Assembly: GCA_044224515.1 (NCBI GenBank)
Contig: JBGAKH010000009.1
Coordinates: 62,001 to 126,000, forward strand
DNA: 64,000 nucleotides
Source of the DNA: JBBATK01 sp044224515
GTDB lineage: Bacteria > Bacteroidota > Ignavibacteria > Kapaibacteriales > NICIL-2
Reading direction: 5' to 3'
The position numbers and the translations under genes were made by a program. This document shows positions 43,214-51,306 of the stretch, piece after piece (the first letter of the stretch is position 1; every line of letters begins with the position of its first letter). The notes beneath the pieces are model-generated. The model saw only the letters and a program-made list of their open reading frames with translations. It searched no databases and was not told the DNA's origin.

Positions 43214-45258
43214 GTCTGAGACTTCGCGCTATACCTTGTGTAATCGGAGGCGTTTTAAGAAACTCGCATGGTAGTAGAGCACTGTTGTACGTTTTTGTTG
43301 CGACTCTACTTAGTGTCTTAGTCACCTTGCCGCTTGTCGCTCAAGGTATTATCAAAAAGACTGAAGTGCGACCGGCGGCTGACTCTTTGTTACTTAGTGA
43401 TACAGTGCGCACATCGAAAGAAGTAGTTCCGCCTGTACCGCTGTATGAGCCTTCGCATCGGCACGGCGAATGGAATTGGCTTGGTGATAGTTCTCCGTGG
43501 ACCATAGATCGCCATGAGATTCAACCAAAATTCTACTCGAGTTTCGATGATCTACTTGAGTCTAGCGCTCCCGGAGTTCCGCTTCACCAAGGTTATTATG
43601 CTTTGCCGAACACCATGCGTGTGTTGGGAGGCTCTGCGAACGACAACGCGTTGTTGTTTAATGGGCGTCCTTTGAACGATGTGACAAGCGGTCAGGCTCT
43701 CATGAATTTGTTTCCCACCGAGTTCATGCAAAAAGCCGAGATTCTGCTTGGCTCCGATGCCGTTGTAGTGGCAGACAATGCTTCAGGAATGGCATTGAAC
43801 GTGCAAGAGCCGCGATACAATGCTAAGAAAGCATACACGCGTCTCTGGTATGCGGAAGGTGCCAACGGATATATTAGCTCCGATGGTGTGTTCTCGCAAA
43901 ACATAGCGCCGAACGTGAACATGACCTTGGGTTATCGACGTGAAGCCGGAGACGGACGTTTTACCAATCAAGCTGTGGACAGTTGGAACCTTCGCGCGCT
44001 GTTCCGTTGGAATCTTAGTGATGCGACTTCTGTCTCACTCGTCGAGTTGTTCTCCAATCGCTTGATGGACCTTAACGGCGGAATAGATACTGCCGGTACG
44101 GTGGATATCAACGACGAGCTCAGTGCGCGAGTGCGGTTTCCGCTCATGAATGAGCGACTCATCTCGCACGACATCAGCGCAACTTTGACGACGCGTCTGG
44201 CTGCGGATAGTAGTTCCAGACTTCAACTCAATGCCTACTATAGTCATCGCCTTTGGCACCTTGGTCGCGATTCTTCCATGATATTCTCAACGGACTCCGC
44301 ACTTGGTTTGAATTGGACGAACGTACGCAGCGGAATTCAAGGCCGCTTGGAGCAAGATTTCTTCGGACATATCCGTATGAGTCTTGGAGCCGATGCCGAA
44401 ATGCAATCATCGGACAGCTATGATTATGCCAAGGGAGATACCCGACTCCGATTGGCTGCATTTGCGCAGACACGTCTGCAGCTGAGCTCAGCACTCAACC
44501 TCAGTGGTGGCGCGAGACTACAGGTATTGGGGGGCACGACTGCGCTGAATGTTGGGGCTCGCCTTCATACGGACCTGAGCAAGAGTTGGAGTTTGACCAT
44601 CGATGCCTCTCAAAGTGCTCGCATTCCCTCTCTCTCCGAAGGAGTCCAACTCAATCAAGAACATGCCACCCTGGTGTTTGCAAAGCTGGGATTCGCCGAC
44701 TCTACAACAAAGTTTTCGCTCTTGGTGTTTAGTCGTTATCTAACGAATACCATTAGTGCAGCGGCTCTGTATGATCCCTCTTCGGTAAAGATCGTCAATA
44801 CACTCTATAGCAATGGTGCGGATCGCACGATCAGCGGAGCAACGCTTGACGGAACGTATAGCTTCGGATCCTGGAGTGTGGGTGCTCAAGCGCAGTTTCA
44901 TGCCACCCAAAGTGGGTCCGTGAACGACAAACTGCTACCTGCAGTGGCACTGCGCACGGGCGTAGAATATCGCTATCCAATCGCCCGTAACATGCTGAGC
45001 ATCGGTGTTGCAGCAAAAGCCCGAAGTGCGTACTATGGAGAGGCTTTTATCCCGCAAACATGGGCTTATATTCCCGCCGAACGTGAGCAGAGTGCCGCAT
45101 TTGGGGGACTGGAGTTTTTGGCCGGCGCGCGAATCGGTGATGCCTTCATAAAACTAGCATACCAGAATATTTTATCGAATTCCACTTCCAGCCTCTCAAC
45201 TTTCCCGGCAGTTGTCCGAAACTTATCTCTAAGTATCGCCTGGACCTTTTTTGATTAG
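43210..45258 (+). CDS. TonB-dependent-receptor-like outer-membrane barrel
   Basis: 682 residues. The signal anchor/leader is in the first 45 residues (LYVFVATLLSVLVTLPLVAQ). A plug-like region (about 85-200; FYSSFDDLLESSAPGVPLHQ, NALLFNGRPLNDVTSG, KAEILLGSDAVVVADNASG) leads into a barrel whose strands alternate aromatic and polar residues, ending with a terminal aromatic (SLSIAWTFFD). I see no clear TonB box and no CarboxypepD-type N-terminal domain, unlike SusC. The translational coupling to the single-pass membrane protein upstream is unusual. The substrate is unknown. Being only a TonB-receptor relative without transport is also possible. Confidence 0.78.
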   Translation: MSLRLRAIPCVIGGVLRNSHGSRALLYVFVATLLSVLVTLPLVAQGIIKKTEVRPAADSLLLSDTVRTSKEVVPPVPLYEPSHRHGEWNWLGDSSPWTIDRHEIQPKFYSSFDDLLESSAPGVPLHQGYYALPNTMRVLGGSANDNALLFNGRPLNDVTSGQALMNLFPTEFMQKAEILLGSDAVVVADNASGMALNVQEPRYNAKKAYTRLWYAEGANGYISSDGVFSQNIAPNVNMTLGYRREAGDGRFTNQAVDSWNLRALFRWNLSDATSVSLVELFSNRLMDLNGGIDTAGTVDINDELSARVRFPLMNERLISHDISATLTTRLAADSSSRLQLNAYYSHRLWHLGRDSSMIFSTDSALGLNWTNVRSGIQGRLEQDFFGHIRMSLGADAEMQSSDSYDYAKGDTRLRLAAFAQTRLQLSSALNLSGGARLQVLGGTTALNVGARLHTDLSKSWSLTIDASQSARIPSLSEGVQLNQEHATLVFAKLGFADSTTKFSLLVFSRYLTNTISAAALYDPSSVKIVNTLYSNGADRTISGATLDGTYSFGSWSVGAQAQFHATQSGSVNDKLLPAVALRTGVEYRYPIARNMLSIGVAAKARSAYYGEAFIPQTWAYIPAEREQSAAFGGLEFLAGARIGDAFIKLAYQNILSNSTSSLSTFPAVVRNLSLSIAWTFFD

Positions 45259-45374
45259 AATGGGTCGGCGAATCTCCACTGAGCCTTGGCTCGCAAAGAA
45301 ACTCACCGGACGAGCGTAATTCCACCCCGCAGAGGTGCCCATGGACGTGTAGCTGCAAGCATGCTTGAAGAAGC

Positions 45375-45899
45375 ATGATTGGCGTACTATATCACCACAC
45401 GTACATGCAAACTCACCACCAAACAGACGCATTGCGTCAGGCTACGGAGTATTATGAGCAGGCTTATCGTTTGCAGATGGATGGACGCGTTGCCGAAGCC
45501 ATCAAATACTACCGTCTCTCCATCGATACCTATGAGACCTCTGAGGCACACACTTTCTTAGGCTGGGCCTACAGTTTTCTTGGTGATTATGAACGAGCCA
45601 TCGAAGAGTGTCACAATGCTATCTCCATCGACCCTGAATACGGAAACCCCTACAACGATATCGCTGCGTACTTGATCTATTTAAACAAGATCAACGAAGC
45701 TGAGTTTTGGTTGAGAAAAGCGATCATGGCTCCGAGATACAACTCTCGTCACTATGCCTTCTACAATCTTGGACGTGTTTTTGAGCGGCAAGGAAAGTGG
45801 TTTGAAGCAGTAGGTCAGTATCAGCAAGCGATAGCATTGGATCCTAAATACCACTTGGCCGCGCTTTCTCTGCTCAACCTTCAAGCTAAGCTCAACTAA
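45375..45899 (+). CDS. TPR-repeat protein
   Basis: 174 residues from ATG 45375, or 164 from the Met at 45405. About four tetratricopeptide repeats are visible: YYEQAYRLQMDGRVAEAIKYY, split by short turns, SEAHTFLGWAYSFLGDYERA, NPYNDIAAYLIYLNKINEAE and AFYNLGRVFERQGKWFEAV. There is no signal peptide, so it is cytosolic. TPRs mediate protein contacts; the partner is unknown. The first ATG lies inside the 3' arm of a 7-bp hairpin (45360-45377), which would hide it; the downstream Met avoids this. A possible structured RNA and a terminator follow. Confidence 0.85.
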   Translation: MIGVLYHHTYMQTHHQTDALRQATEYYEQAYRLQMDGRVAEAIKYYRLSIDTYETSEAHTFLGWAYSFLGDYERAIEECHNAISIDPEYGNPYNDIAAYLIYLNKINEAEFWLRKAIMAPRYNSRHYAFYNLGRVFERQGKWFEAVGQYQQAIALDPKYHLAALSLLNLQAKLN

Positions 45900-45949
45900 C
45901 GAAGAATGCAATAGTTCCACGACAAGTGGTCCCGGTTAACAGTCGGTGT

Positions 45950-46053
45950 CCTAAGGCCTGTTTGAAAAAGTTTGAAAAAACTTTGGACAAGGCTTAAGGT
46001 TATGGCGCAACGTGCCGATACTATCAGTGGAGTAAACAGTACAACAACAGGTC
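45950..46053 (+). ncRNA. Structured 3' region, candidate small RNA (unproven)
   Basis: Outer arms CCTAAGGCCT (45950-45959) and AGGCTTAAGG (45990-45999) pair with one mismatch and one G-T. They enclose a perfect 7-bp hairpin AAAGTTT-GAAA-AAACTTT (45967-45984). A terminator follows at 46054. This could be the 3' UTR of the TPR gene or an independent small RNA. No named RNA family is recognised. Confidence 0.35.
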
Positions 46054-46091
46054 AAAGGAGCGCACAACAAGCGTTCCTTTTTCTTTTTCTA
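46054..46091 (+). terminator. Rho-independent terminator after the TPR/candidate RNA region
   Basis: Stem AAAGGAGCGC/GCGTTCCTTT with one G-T pair and 7-base loop, followed by TTCTTTTTC. It is 155 bases after the TPR gene stop. Confidence 0.85.
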
Positions 46092-46378
46092 CACGTCTCG
46101 CAGCGCATCTGCTTGTGACTTACTCTGCTAAACCGCGCAACCCTGTTTTCAACGCTCTGAAGAGACCCCTATTTGTTCGCTCTCTTCGTTACACACCGGA
46201 TGTATCCAAGGCCTGAAGCCGTCTATGATTCTTGTATTAAGGGCAAGCCTTCGGCTTGCCCTTAAGCATGAAAACCCCTTGAAAAACTAGTCGAATCCGT
46301 GCCGCTGAATGTGTGTATTCGCCAGGCATAGATTTACCGCAGAAGTTCAAAGGCTATGATTTACGTATTCTTCATCGG
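46092..46378. other. Intergenic region between TPR and glyA terminators
   Basis: 287 bases with no gene supported. It holds the 13-bp palindrome at 46237-46265 and is otherwise ordinary. Confidence 0.45.
46237..46265. repeat. Perfect 13-bp palindrome (hairpin copy D)
   Basis: TTAAGGGCAAGCC-TTC-GGCTTGCCCTTAA, a 13-bp stem with a 3-base loop. On the minus strand it is preceded by GTTTTCATGC, and the related palindrome at 53758 is preceded by GTTTTCAT. No T-tract follows on either strand. Its position between the terminators of two genes leaves it without an obvious role. Confidence 0.6.
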
Positions 46379-46417
46379 AAAAAAAAGAGGACCAAACAAC
46401 GGAGTCGTTTAGTCCTT
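46379..46417 (-). terminator. Rho-independent terminator of glyA (minus strand)
   Basis: Read on the minus strand: stem AGGACTAAAC/GTTTGGTCCT (one T-G pair), then C and a run of eight T (plus-strand A-run 46379-46386). It lies 50 bases after the glyA stop. Confidence 0.85.
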
Positions 46418-46466
46418 CAATCTTTCATCGTGAATCCCCACGCCCGGTGGGACTGTTGAGTCACCT

Positions 46467-47879
46467 CTATTTGTTCACAGCCTTTTGCATTTCGTCGCCG
46501 ACTTTGGTCATAAACGATCCCACGCTTCCCACGATGCTTTTGACCGCATCTTCCACTTTATCCTTCACGTCTGTACCTGCGTTGTCATACTCTGCATAGA
46601 GAGGGAAGGTGCGGCAGAAGTCTCGCACGCCACCCTTTACCTCTTTGTACACGTTTTCGTTACCGACGTTGGAGACGACACGATTGATGAAGTCTGCGAT
46701 CACGCGCATGTCCGGTTCCTTCATTCCTCGTGTCGTCATTGCAGCCGAACCAAGACGAATACCGGATGTGACGAGTGGGGATTCGGTGTCGTAGGGCACA
46801 GCATTCTTGTTACACGTGATGCCACTGGCATCCAGAGCGATTTCCGTCACCTTGCCATTCAGACTCTTGTTGCGCATATCAACCAGCATCACATGGTTGT
46901 CGGTTCCACCGCTTACGATGTTGAAACCGTACTCGATCAACGCATCTGCAAGAGCTTTTGCGTTACGGATAACTTGCTTGGTGTACTCGTCGAACGCGGG
47001 GCTGAGACATTCGCCAAAAGCGACGGCTTTTGCGGCGATGACATGCATAAGTGGTCCACCTTGAATGCCGGGCATGACCATTGAATCGATGAGCTCTCCC
47101 ATTTGCTTGACCCGCCCAGATTTGGGGGCGACTTGTCCAAAAGGATTGTCAACATTCTTTCCTAACAAGATGACACCACCTCTAGGACCGCGCAATGTTT
47201 TGTGCGTGGTGGATGTTACGACGTCGCAATAGGGTACGGGTGACATGAGACGACCACGAGCAATGAGTCCGGCAGGGTGGGCAATGTCTGCCATCAGAAA
47301 GGCACCAACCGAGTCTGCAATCGTGCGAAACGCTTTAAAATCAATTTCACGGGAATAGGCACTTGCACCTACCGTTATCATTTTGGGGCGATGTTCAAGG
47401 GCAAGCTCCTGAACGCGGTTGTAGTCAATACGACCACTTTCTTTGTCTAAACCATAGGGTACGAATTTGTAGGTACGTCCTGAGAAATTCACAGGCGAAC
47501 CATGCGTGAGGTGTCCACCGTGCGACAAATCCATGCCCAACACCGTATCACCCGGCTTCAAGTAGGTGTAGTACACCGCCATATTTGCGCCTGAACCGCT
47601 GTGAGGTTGGACATTGGCATACTCAGCACCAAAGAGCATTTTCACACGGTCAATAGCTAGATTTTCCGCAACGTCTACCCATTCACAGCCACCATAGTAG
47701 CGCTTTCCGGGATAGCCTTCCGCGTACTTGTTGGTCAGAACACTTCCTTGTGCCTCCATGACGGCTAGCGAAGTGAAGTTCTCGCTGGCGATTAGTTCGA
47801 GCTTGTCTCGCTGACGATCATACTCACGCTCAACTGCTTGAAAAAGTTCAGGATCCGCTGACTGAAGATGAGGATACAT
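46467..47879 (-). CDS. glyA: Serine hydroxymethyltransferase with C-terminal extension
   Basis: 470 residues from ATG 47879; the upstream gene ends 16 bases away. Signatures: SENFTSLAVMEAQGSVLTNKYAEG (split), YYGGCEWVD, HSGSGANMAVY, and the PLP lysine motif TTHKTLRGPRGG. It makes glycine and 5,10-methylene-THF from serine. The fold normally ends near RDFCRTFPLY, but here about 42 extra residues follow (AEYDNAGTDVKDKVEDAVKS and SIVGSVGSFMTKVGDEMQK), a predicted amphipathic helix pair with alternating charges. Its function is unknown. The neighbour upstream is a T9SS-sorted protein, an unlikely functional partner. Confidence 0.96.
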   Translation of the reverse strand: MYPHLQSADPELFQAVEREYDRQRDKLELIASENFTSLAVMEAQGSVLTNKYAEGYPGKRYYGGCEWVDVAENLAIDRVKMLFGAEYANVQPHSGSGANMAVYYTYLKPGDTVLGMDLSHGGHLTHGSPVNFSGRTYKFVPYGLDKESGRIDYNRVQELALEHRPKMITVGASAYSREIDFKAFRTIADSVGAFLMADIAHPAGLIARGRLMSPVPYCDVVTSTTHKTLRGPRGGVILLGKNVDNPFGQVAPKSGRVKQMGELIDSMVMPGIQGGPLMHVIAAKAVAFGECLSPAFDEYTKQVIRNAKALADALIEYGFNIVSGGTDNHVMLVDMRNKSLNGKVTEIALDASGITCNKNAVPYDTESPLVTSGIRLGSAAMTTRGMKEPDMRVIADFINRVVSNVGNENVYKEVKGGVRDFCRTFPLYAEYDNAGTDVKDKVEDAVKSIVGSVGSFMTKVGDEMQKAVNK

Positions 47880-47895
47880 AACAGAAGAAATAGTT

Positions 47896-48834
47896 TTAGG
47901 GTTCAACAACAAAAGAAAGGACTCGATAGTTTCCCTGCGTCCCAACACGTGCAAAGTACACGCCCGGATTACACGCACTGAGGTCAAGTTCAAGGTCTAC
48001 GCCGCCGCCTATGCCGTCAATGTGGCGTTGATGGCGCACTGCTCCGAAGACGTCGACGATTTCAAGGTCGAATGCAGCTCGATATTGTGAAAGTGGAATA
48101 TGCAAACGCGCGCGGTCACGTCGAGCCGGACTTGGAACAACGCGCAGTGCATCGTCATTTAACTCGGCGTCATGCACATCGCTCCCCGCGATTTGCATAC
48201 AGACGGCTGTTCCATTGTTATCACCGGCAGGCACATAGCATTGCAGGCTGTTTTCAGTTACTTTTTCACCGATAAAGCAAATCCACAGCGGGCCTTCCGG
48301 TACCAATCCACCTTTGGACATACCGAGCGAAACGGCTTGGTACTTCGCGTTCGGATGGTCTTGCATATAGCTTTTGTACTGCGGATTTGCTGAAACCTTC
48401 GTCGCCATGACGTCGCTATCCATATACGTGGCCGGGAGGGCAGAATCAAGACGAATGGGAAGAGAAGGAATATCCGGGAGCGGAACAGCTATTGCCTGAT
48501 AGTTGATGATGACATTGAGAACCACTTGCGCATCGCTTGTGTCTTTAGCGTTGACGATGTCATGGCTGCGATAACCCCAAAACGTGGATTTGCCATTGGC
48601 AGGGTCAAAGGAGAATTTAACAATGCTCTTGACCTGCGGATCCAGGTATGAGCCAAAAAAGGTTGTATCACCTAAGGTGGCGATCGATGTCAGCTTCGCG
48701 TTGGCTAAACCCGCTTTCTTCGATGCGTTGAGGGCAGCGTTTTGACCGGAACTAGCCTTAAAAGGAAGAAACTGGGCATGCAGGCTGATCGACAGTACGC
48801 AGCCGTAAAAAAGCAGCGAAATGAGAGCTTTCAT
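47896..48834 (-). CDS. Secreted protein with T9SS-type C-terminal domain
   Basis: 312 residues from ATG 48834, with AAGGA 8 bases upstream and a signal peptide (ALISLLFYGCVLSISLHAQ). Residues about 30-220 form an uncharacterised domain (FWGYRSHDIVNAKDTS, ICFIGEKVTENSLQCYVPAG). The last about 80 residues look like a T9SS sorting domain (RVVPSPARRDRARLHIPL, DLEIVDVFGAVRHQRHI, LSACNPGVYFARVGTQGNYR). PSPA replaces the usual PNPA. It is probably exported to the surface. It precedes glyA by 16 bases, so the two are likely co-transcribed. Confidence 0.78.
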   Translation of the reverse strand: MKALISLLFYGCVLSISLHAQFLPFKASSGQNAALNASKKAGLANAKLTSIATLGDTTFFGSYLDPQVKSIVKFSFDPANGKSTFWGYRSHDIVNAKDTSDAQVVLNVIINYQAIAVPLPDIPSLPIRLDSALPATYMDSDVMATKVSANPQYKSYMQDHPNAKYQAVSLGMSKGGLVPEGPLWICFIGEKVTENSLQCYVPAGDNNGTAVCMQIAGSDVHDAELNDDALRVVPSPARRDRARLHIPLSQYRAAFDLEIVDVFGAVRHQRHIDGIGGGVDLELDLSACNPGVYFARVGTQGNYRVLSFVVEP

Positions 48835-48874
48835 GATTGGTCCTTGGTGCACGTGGGTGAGAGCGAATAACGAC

Positions 48875-48894
48875 AGAGCGCAGCGCTGCGTTCT
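48875..48894. promoter_or_regulatory. 20-base palindrome in a divergent promoter region, possible operator
   Basis: AGAGCGCAGC/GCTGCGTTCT is a palindrome with one G-T mismatch and no loop. It lies about 40 bases before the minus-strand T9SS cargo gene and about 155 before the fused E1 gene. No loop and no T-tract suggest a protein-binding site rather than a terminator. Confidence 0.4.
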
Positions 48895-49048
48895 CTCGAC
48901 AGTTCTTCGTTGTTGAGTTCAAACTAGCAAAAAAGCATAGTGGAAAAAAGCGGTATTTAAGCTGAAGCCCTGCCGTGTATCTTGCGATCTATCCCGACGA
49001 GCTTTTCATGTCGGGACCGAATACCCTAATCAATGCATCGACAGTATC

Positions 49049-51115
49049 ATGGAACTGACCGCAACAGATTGGCGATCCATTGCCAAAAGTGTGTTAGCCT
49101 CACGGCGAATTGATGAAATAGAAGAAACAGAACTTGCACCTTCCGGAAAAGTCACCTACCAGTTCAGTGCTCGTGGGCACGAATTGGCGCAGGTCCTCAT
49201 GGCGCATCATATGGATCGTATGCACGATGCGGCTACCGTGTACTACCGTTCTCGTCCTTTTGTCCTGCATGCCGGAATGAGTTATCAAGAAGCCTTCAGT
49301 GGTCCTCTGGCCCGAAGTCATAGCCGTAATGGCGGACGAGACATTGGGGTAGTTCATAATCTTGTTCCGCGAGAGCATGAGGGACGACGCATTACCGTTC
49401 TCCCCGCATCAGGAGATGTTGGGGCGCAGTTCACGCCGGCGGCAGGCTGGGCACAGTCCATTCAGTACCACAGTGATCACCTGAAAAACGATGAGTGGAC
49501 TGACAGTATAGCAGTGTGTATGTCAGGAGATGCGGCAGTAGCAACCAACGGTTTTTGGTCTGCGGTTACGATGGCGACCACTCTTTCGCTACCAATCATT
49601 TTTCTTGTGGAAGACAACCAGTTTGGGATTTCCGTACGCGGTTCTTTTCAAACGCCCGGTGGCAACATTGCAAAAAACATGGGAGCCATGCGTAATCTCA
49701 TCATACTAGATGGAGATGGAGCAGACCCGGAGAGTGCATCGGCGCTGGTTTCAAAGGCGGTGGAGTATTGTCGTAAGAAAACCAAGCCCGTGTTGTTACA
49801 TCTCAGTGTTCCGCGCATTTGCGGTCACAGTGGAGCAGACAGTCAAGCGTACAAAACCGCCGAAGAACGCGAGGCGGAGAGGCTGCGCGACCCCATCCCA
49901 CGTCTCAAACATTACTGCCTAACACACAACATCTTAAACGCAGCAGGATGGGACGCACTTGTTGACGAAGTCGAAAAAGAAGTACGTGCCGGATGCCAGG
50001 CTGCGTTGGCAGAAGCTGAACCACAAACCGAAGGTGTCTTTGTGCATCGGGTTTTTGACGGTCAGCAGGTTCAAAAAGTAGGAGGTCAATGGGCATCCGG
50101 ATATCGCCCACCGGCAGGCTCAAACCAAGCTGAGCAGGGCCAACGCCTCAACCTCGTGGAAGCCGTGAAGAGAACTCTGGAAACTGAAATGATGGTCAAT
50201 CCTCGCGTGCTTGTATTTGGCGAAGACGTTGGACTGAAAGGTGGTGTACACGGTGCAACAATGGACTTGCAGAACAAGTTTAGTGATCAGCGCGTGTTCG
50301 ATACTTCGTTGTCGGAAGAAGGAATTATCGGCAGGAGCATAGGCATGGCGTTCGCCGGTTTGGTGCCCGTACCGGAGATTCAGTTTCGAAAGTACTTGGA
50401 CCCTGCGATGGAGCACATTAACGATTGTGGTACCATTCGTTGGCGAACGAATAACGAGTTTGCGGCGCCGATGGTCGTAAGAATTCCTGTGGGCTACTCA
50501 AAGAGAACCGGTGATCCTTGGCACTCGGTAAGCGGTGAGTCCATCTTTGCACACACAATTGGCTGGAACGTTGCCTTTCCTTCGAATGCGCGAGATGCTT
50601 CCGGATTACTGCGCACGGCATTGCGAGCCAATGATCCGTGCTTTTTCTTGGAGCATCGCAATCTCTTGGACACCGCGTCGGGCAGAGCATTGTGGCCGGG
50701 CGATAACTACGTTGTGCCATTTGGAAAAGCCGAGATTCTTCGTCTAGGCACTGCTGCTACTATTGTGTGCTGGGGAGATATGGTTTATCGTTCGCTTGAG
50801 GCGGCAGAGCAGCTAAAAGCCTCTGTCGATGTAATAGACTTGCGAACGATAGTGCCGTGGGACCGCGATGCAGTGCTAGATTCTGTGAAGAAAACAGGTC
50901 GCTGTTTGATTGTCCATGAAGATGGAATGACGTGTGGCTTTGGCGCAGAAATTAGCGCTGTCGTTAGCGATGAATGTTTCCGTTACCTCGACGCACCTGT
51001 TCAGCGCTTGGCTGTTGCGGACATTCCTGTTCCGTACAGCAAAACATTAATGGCTGCTGTCGTTCCGGGTACGGACGATGTTGCCCTGTCTCTGAAGCGA
51101 CTACTCGAATGGTGA
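49049..51115 (+). CDS. 2-oxoacid dehydrogenase E1, alpha and beta fused (branched-chain type)
   Basis: 688 residues. The alpha half (about 1-350) has the TPP fold with SGDAAVATNGFWSAVTMATT and VEDNQFGISVRG: the usual GDG is GDA and the usual NN is DN. The beta half (about 365-688) has RVLVFGEDVGLKGGVHGAT, VFDTSLSEEGIIGRSIGMAF, VPEIQFRKYLDPA and LIVHEDGMTCGFGAEI. The fused form is typical of branched-chain 2-oxoacid (or pyruvate) dehydrogenases in Bacteroidota. It decarboxylates the 2-oxoacid and passes the acyl group to lipoyl E2, which is not nearby. It ends with a terminator at 51193. Confidence 0.92.
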   Translation: MELTATDWRSIAKSVLASRRIDEIEETELAPSGKVTYQFSARGHELAQVLMAHHMDRMHDAATVYYRSRPFVLHAGMSYQEAFSGPLARSHSRNGGRDIGVVHNLVPREHEGRRITVLPASGDVGAQFTPAAGWAQSIQYHSDHLKNDEWTDSIAVCMSGDAAVATNGFWSAVTMATTLSLPIIFLVEDNQFGISVRGSFQTPGGNIAKNMGAMRNLIILDGDGADPESASALVSKAVEYCRKKTKPVLLHLSVPRICGHSGADSQAYKTAEEREAERLRDPIPRLKHYCLTHNILNAAGWDALVDEVEKEVRAGCQAALAEAEPQTEGVFVHRVFDGQQVQKVGGQWASGYRPPAGSNQAEQGQRLNLVEAVKRTLETEMMVNPRVLVFGEDVGLKGGVHGATMDLQNKFSDQRVFDTSLSEEGIIGRSIGMAFAGLVPVPEIQFRKYLDPAMEHINDCGTIRWRTNNEFAAPMVVRIPVGYSKRTGDPWHSVSGESIFAHTIGWNVAFPSNARDASGLLRTALRANDPCFFLEHRNLLDTASGRALWPGDNYVVPFGKAEILRLGTAATIVCWGDMVYRSLEAAEQLKASVDVIDLRTIVPWDRDAVLDSVKKTGRCLIVHEDGMTCGFGAEISAVVSDECFRYLDAPVQRLAVADIPVPYSKTLMAAVVPGTDDVALSLKRLLEW

Positions 51116-51192
51116 GATAAAGCTTTGCTTGGTGCAGCTGCTAAACCTGCTCAGAGCTAAACTCGATGCGCTCGAAATACTCGCTGATGTAA

Positions 51193-51226
51193 AGACGCCC
51201 TACAGATCCTCTGCCGGGCGTTTTTC
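51193..51226 (+). terminator. Rho-independent terminator after the fused E1 gene
   Basis: Stem ACGCCC/GGGCGT with a 15-base loop, followed by TTTTTCC. It ends 111 bases after the stop codon. Confidence 0.75.
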
Positions 51227-51306
51227 CGTTACACCTTACTCTTTGGAATACGGTGGTAGCACGTAGGTCTTTCGCACTTTTAATATTGTAGAAGTGCAAT
51301 TCATTC

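Noticed and set aside
46485..47084. 199-residue antisense open frame inside glyA
   Set aside because: It lies opposite a certain gene and its composition (Cys/His/Val-rich without domains) is that of a shadow frame.
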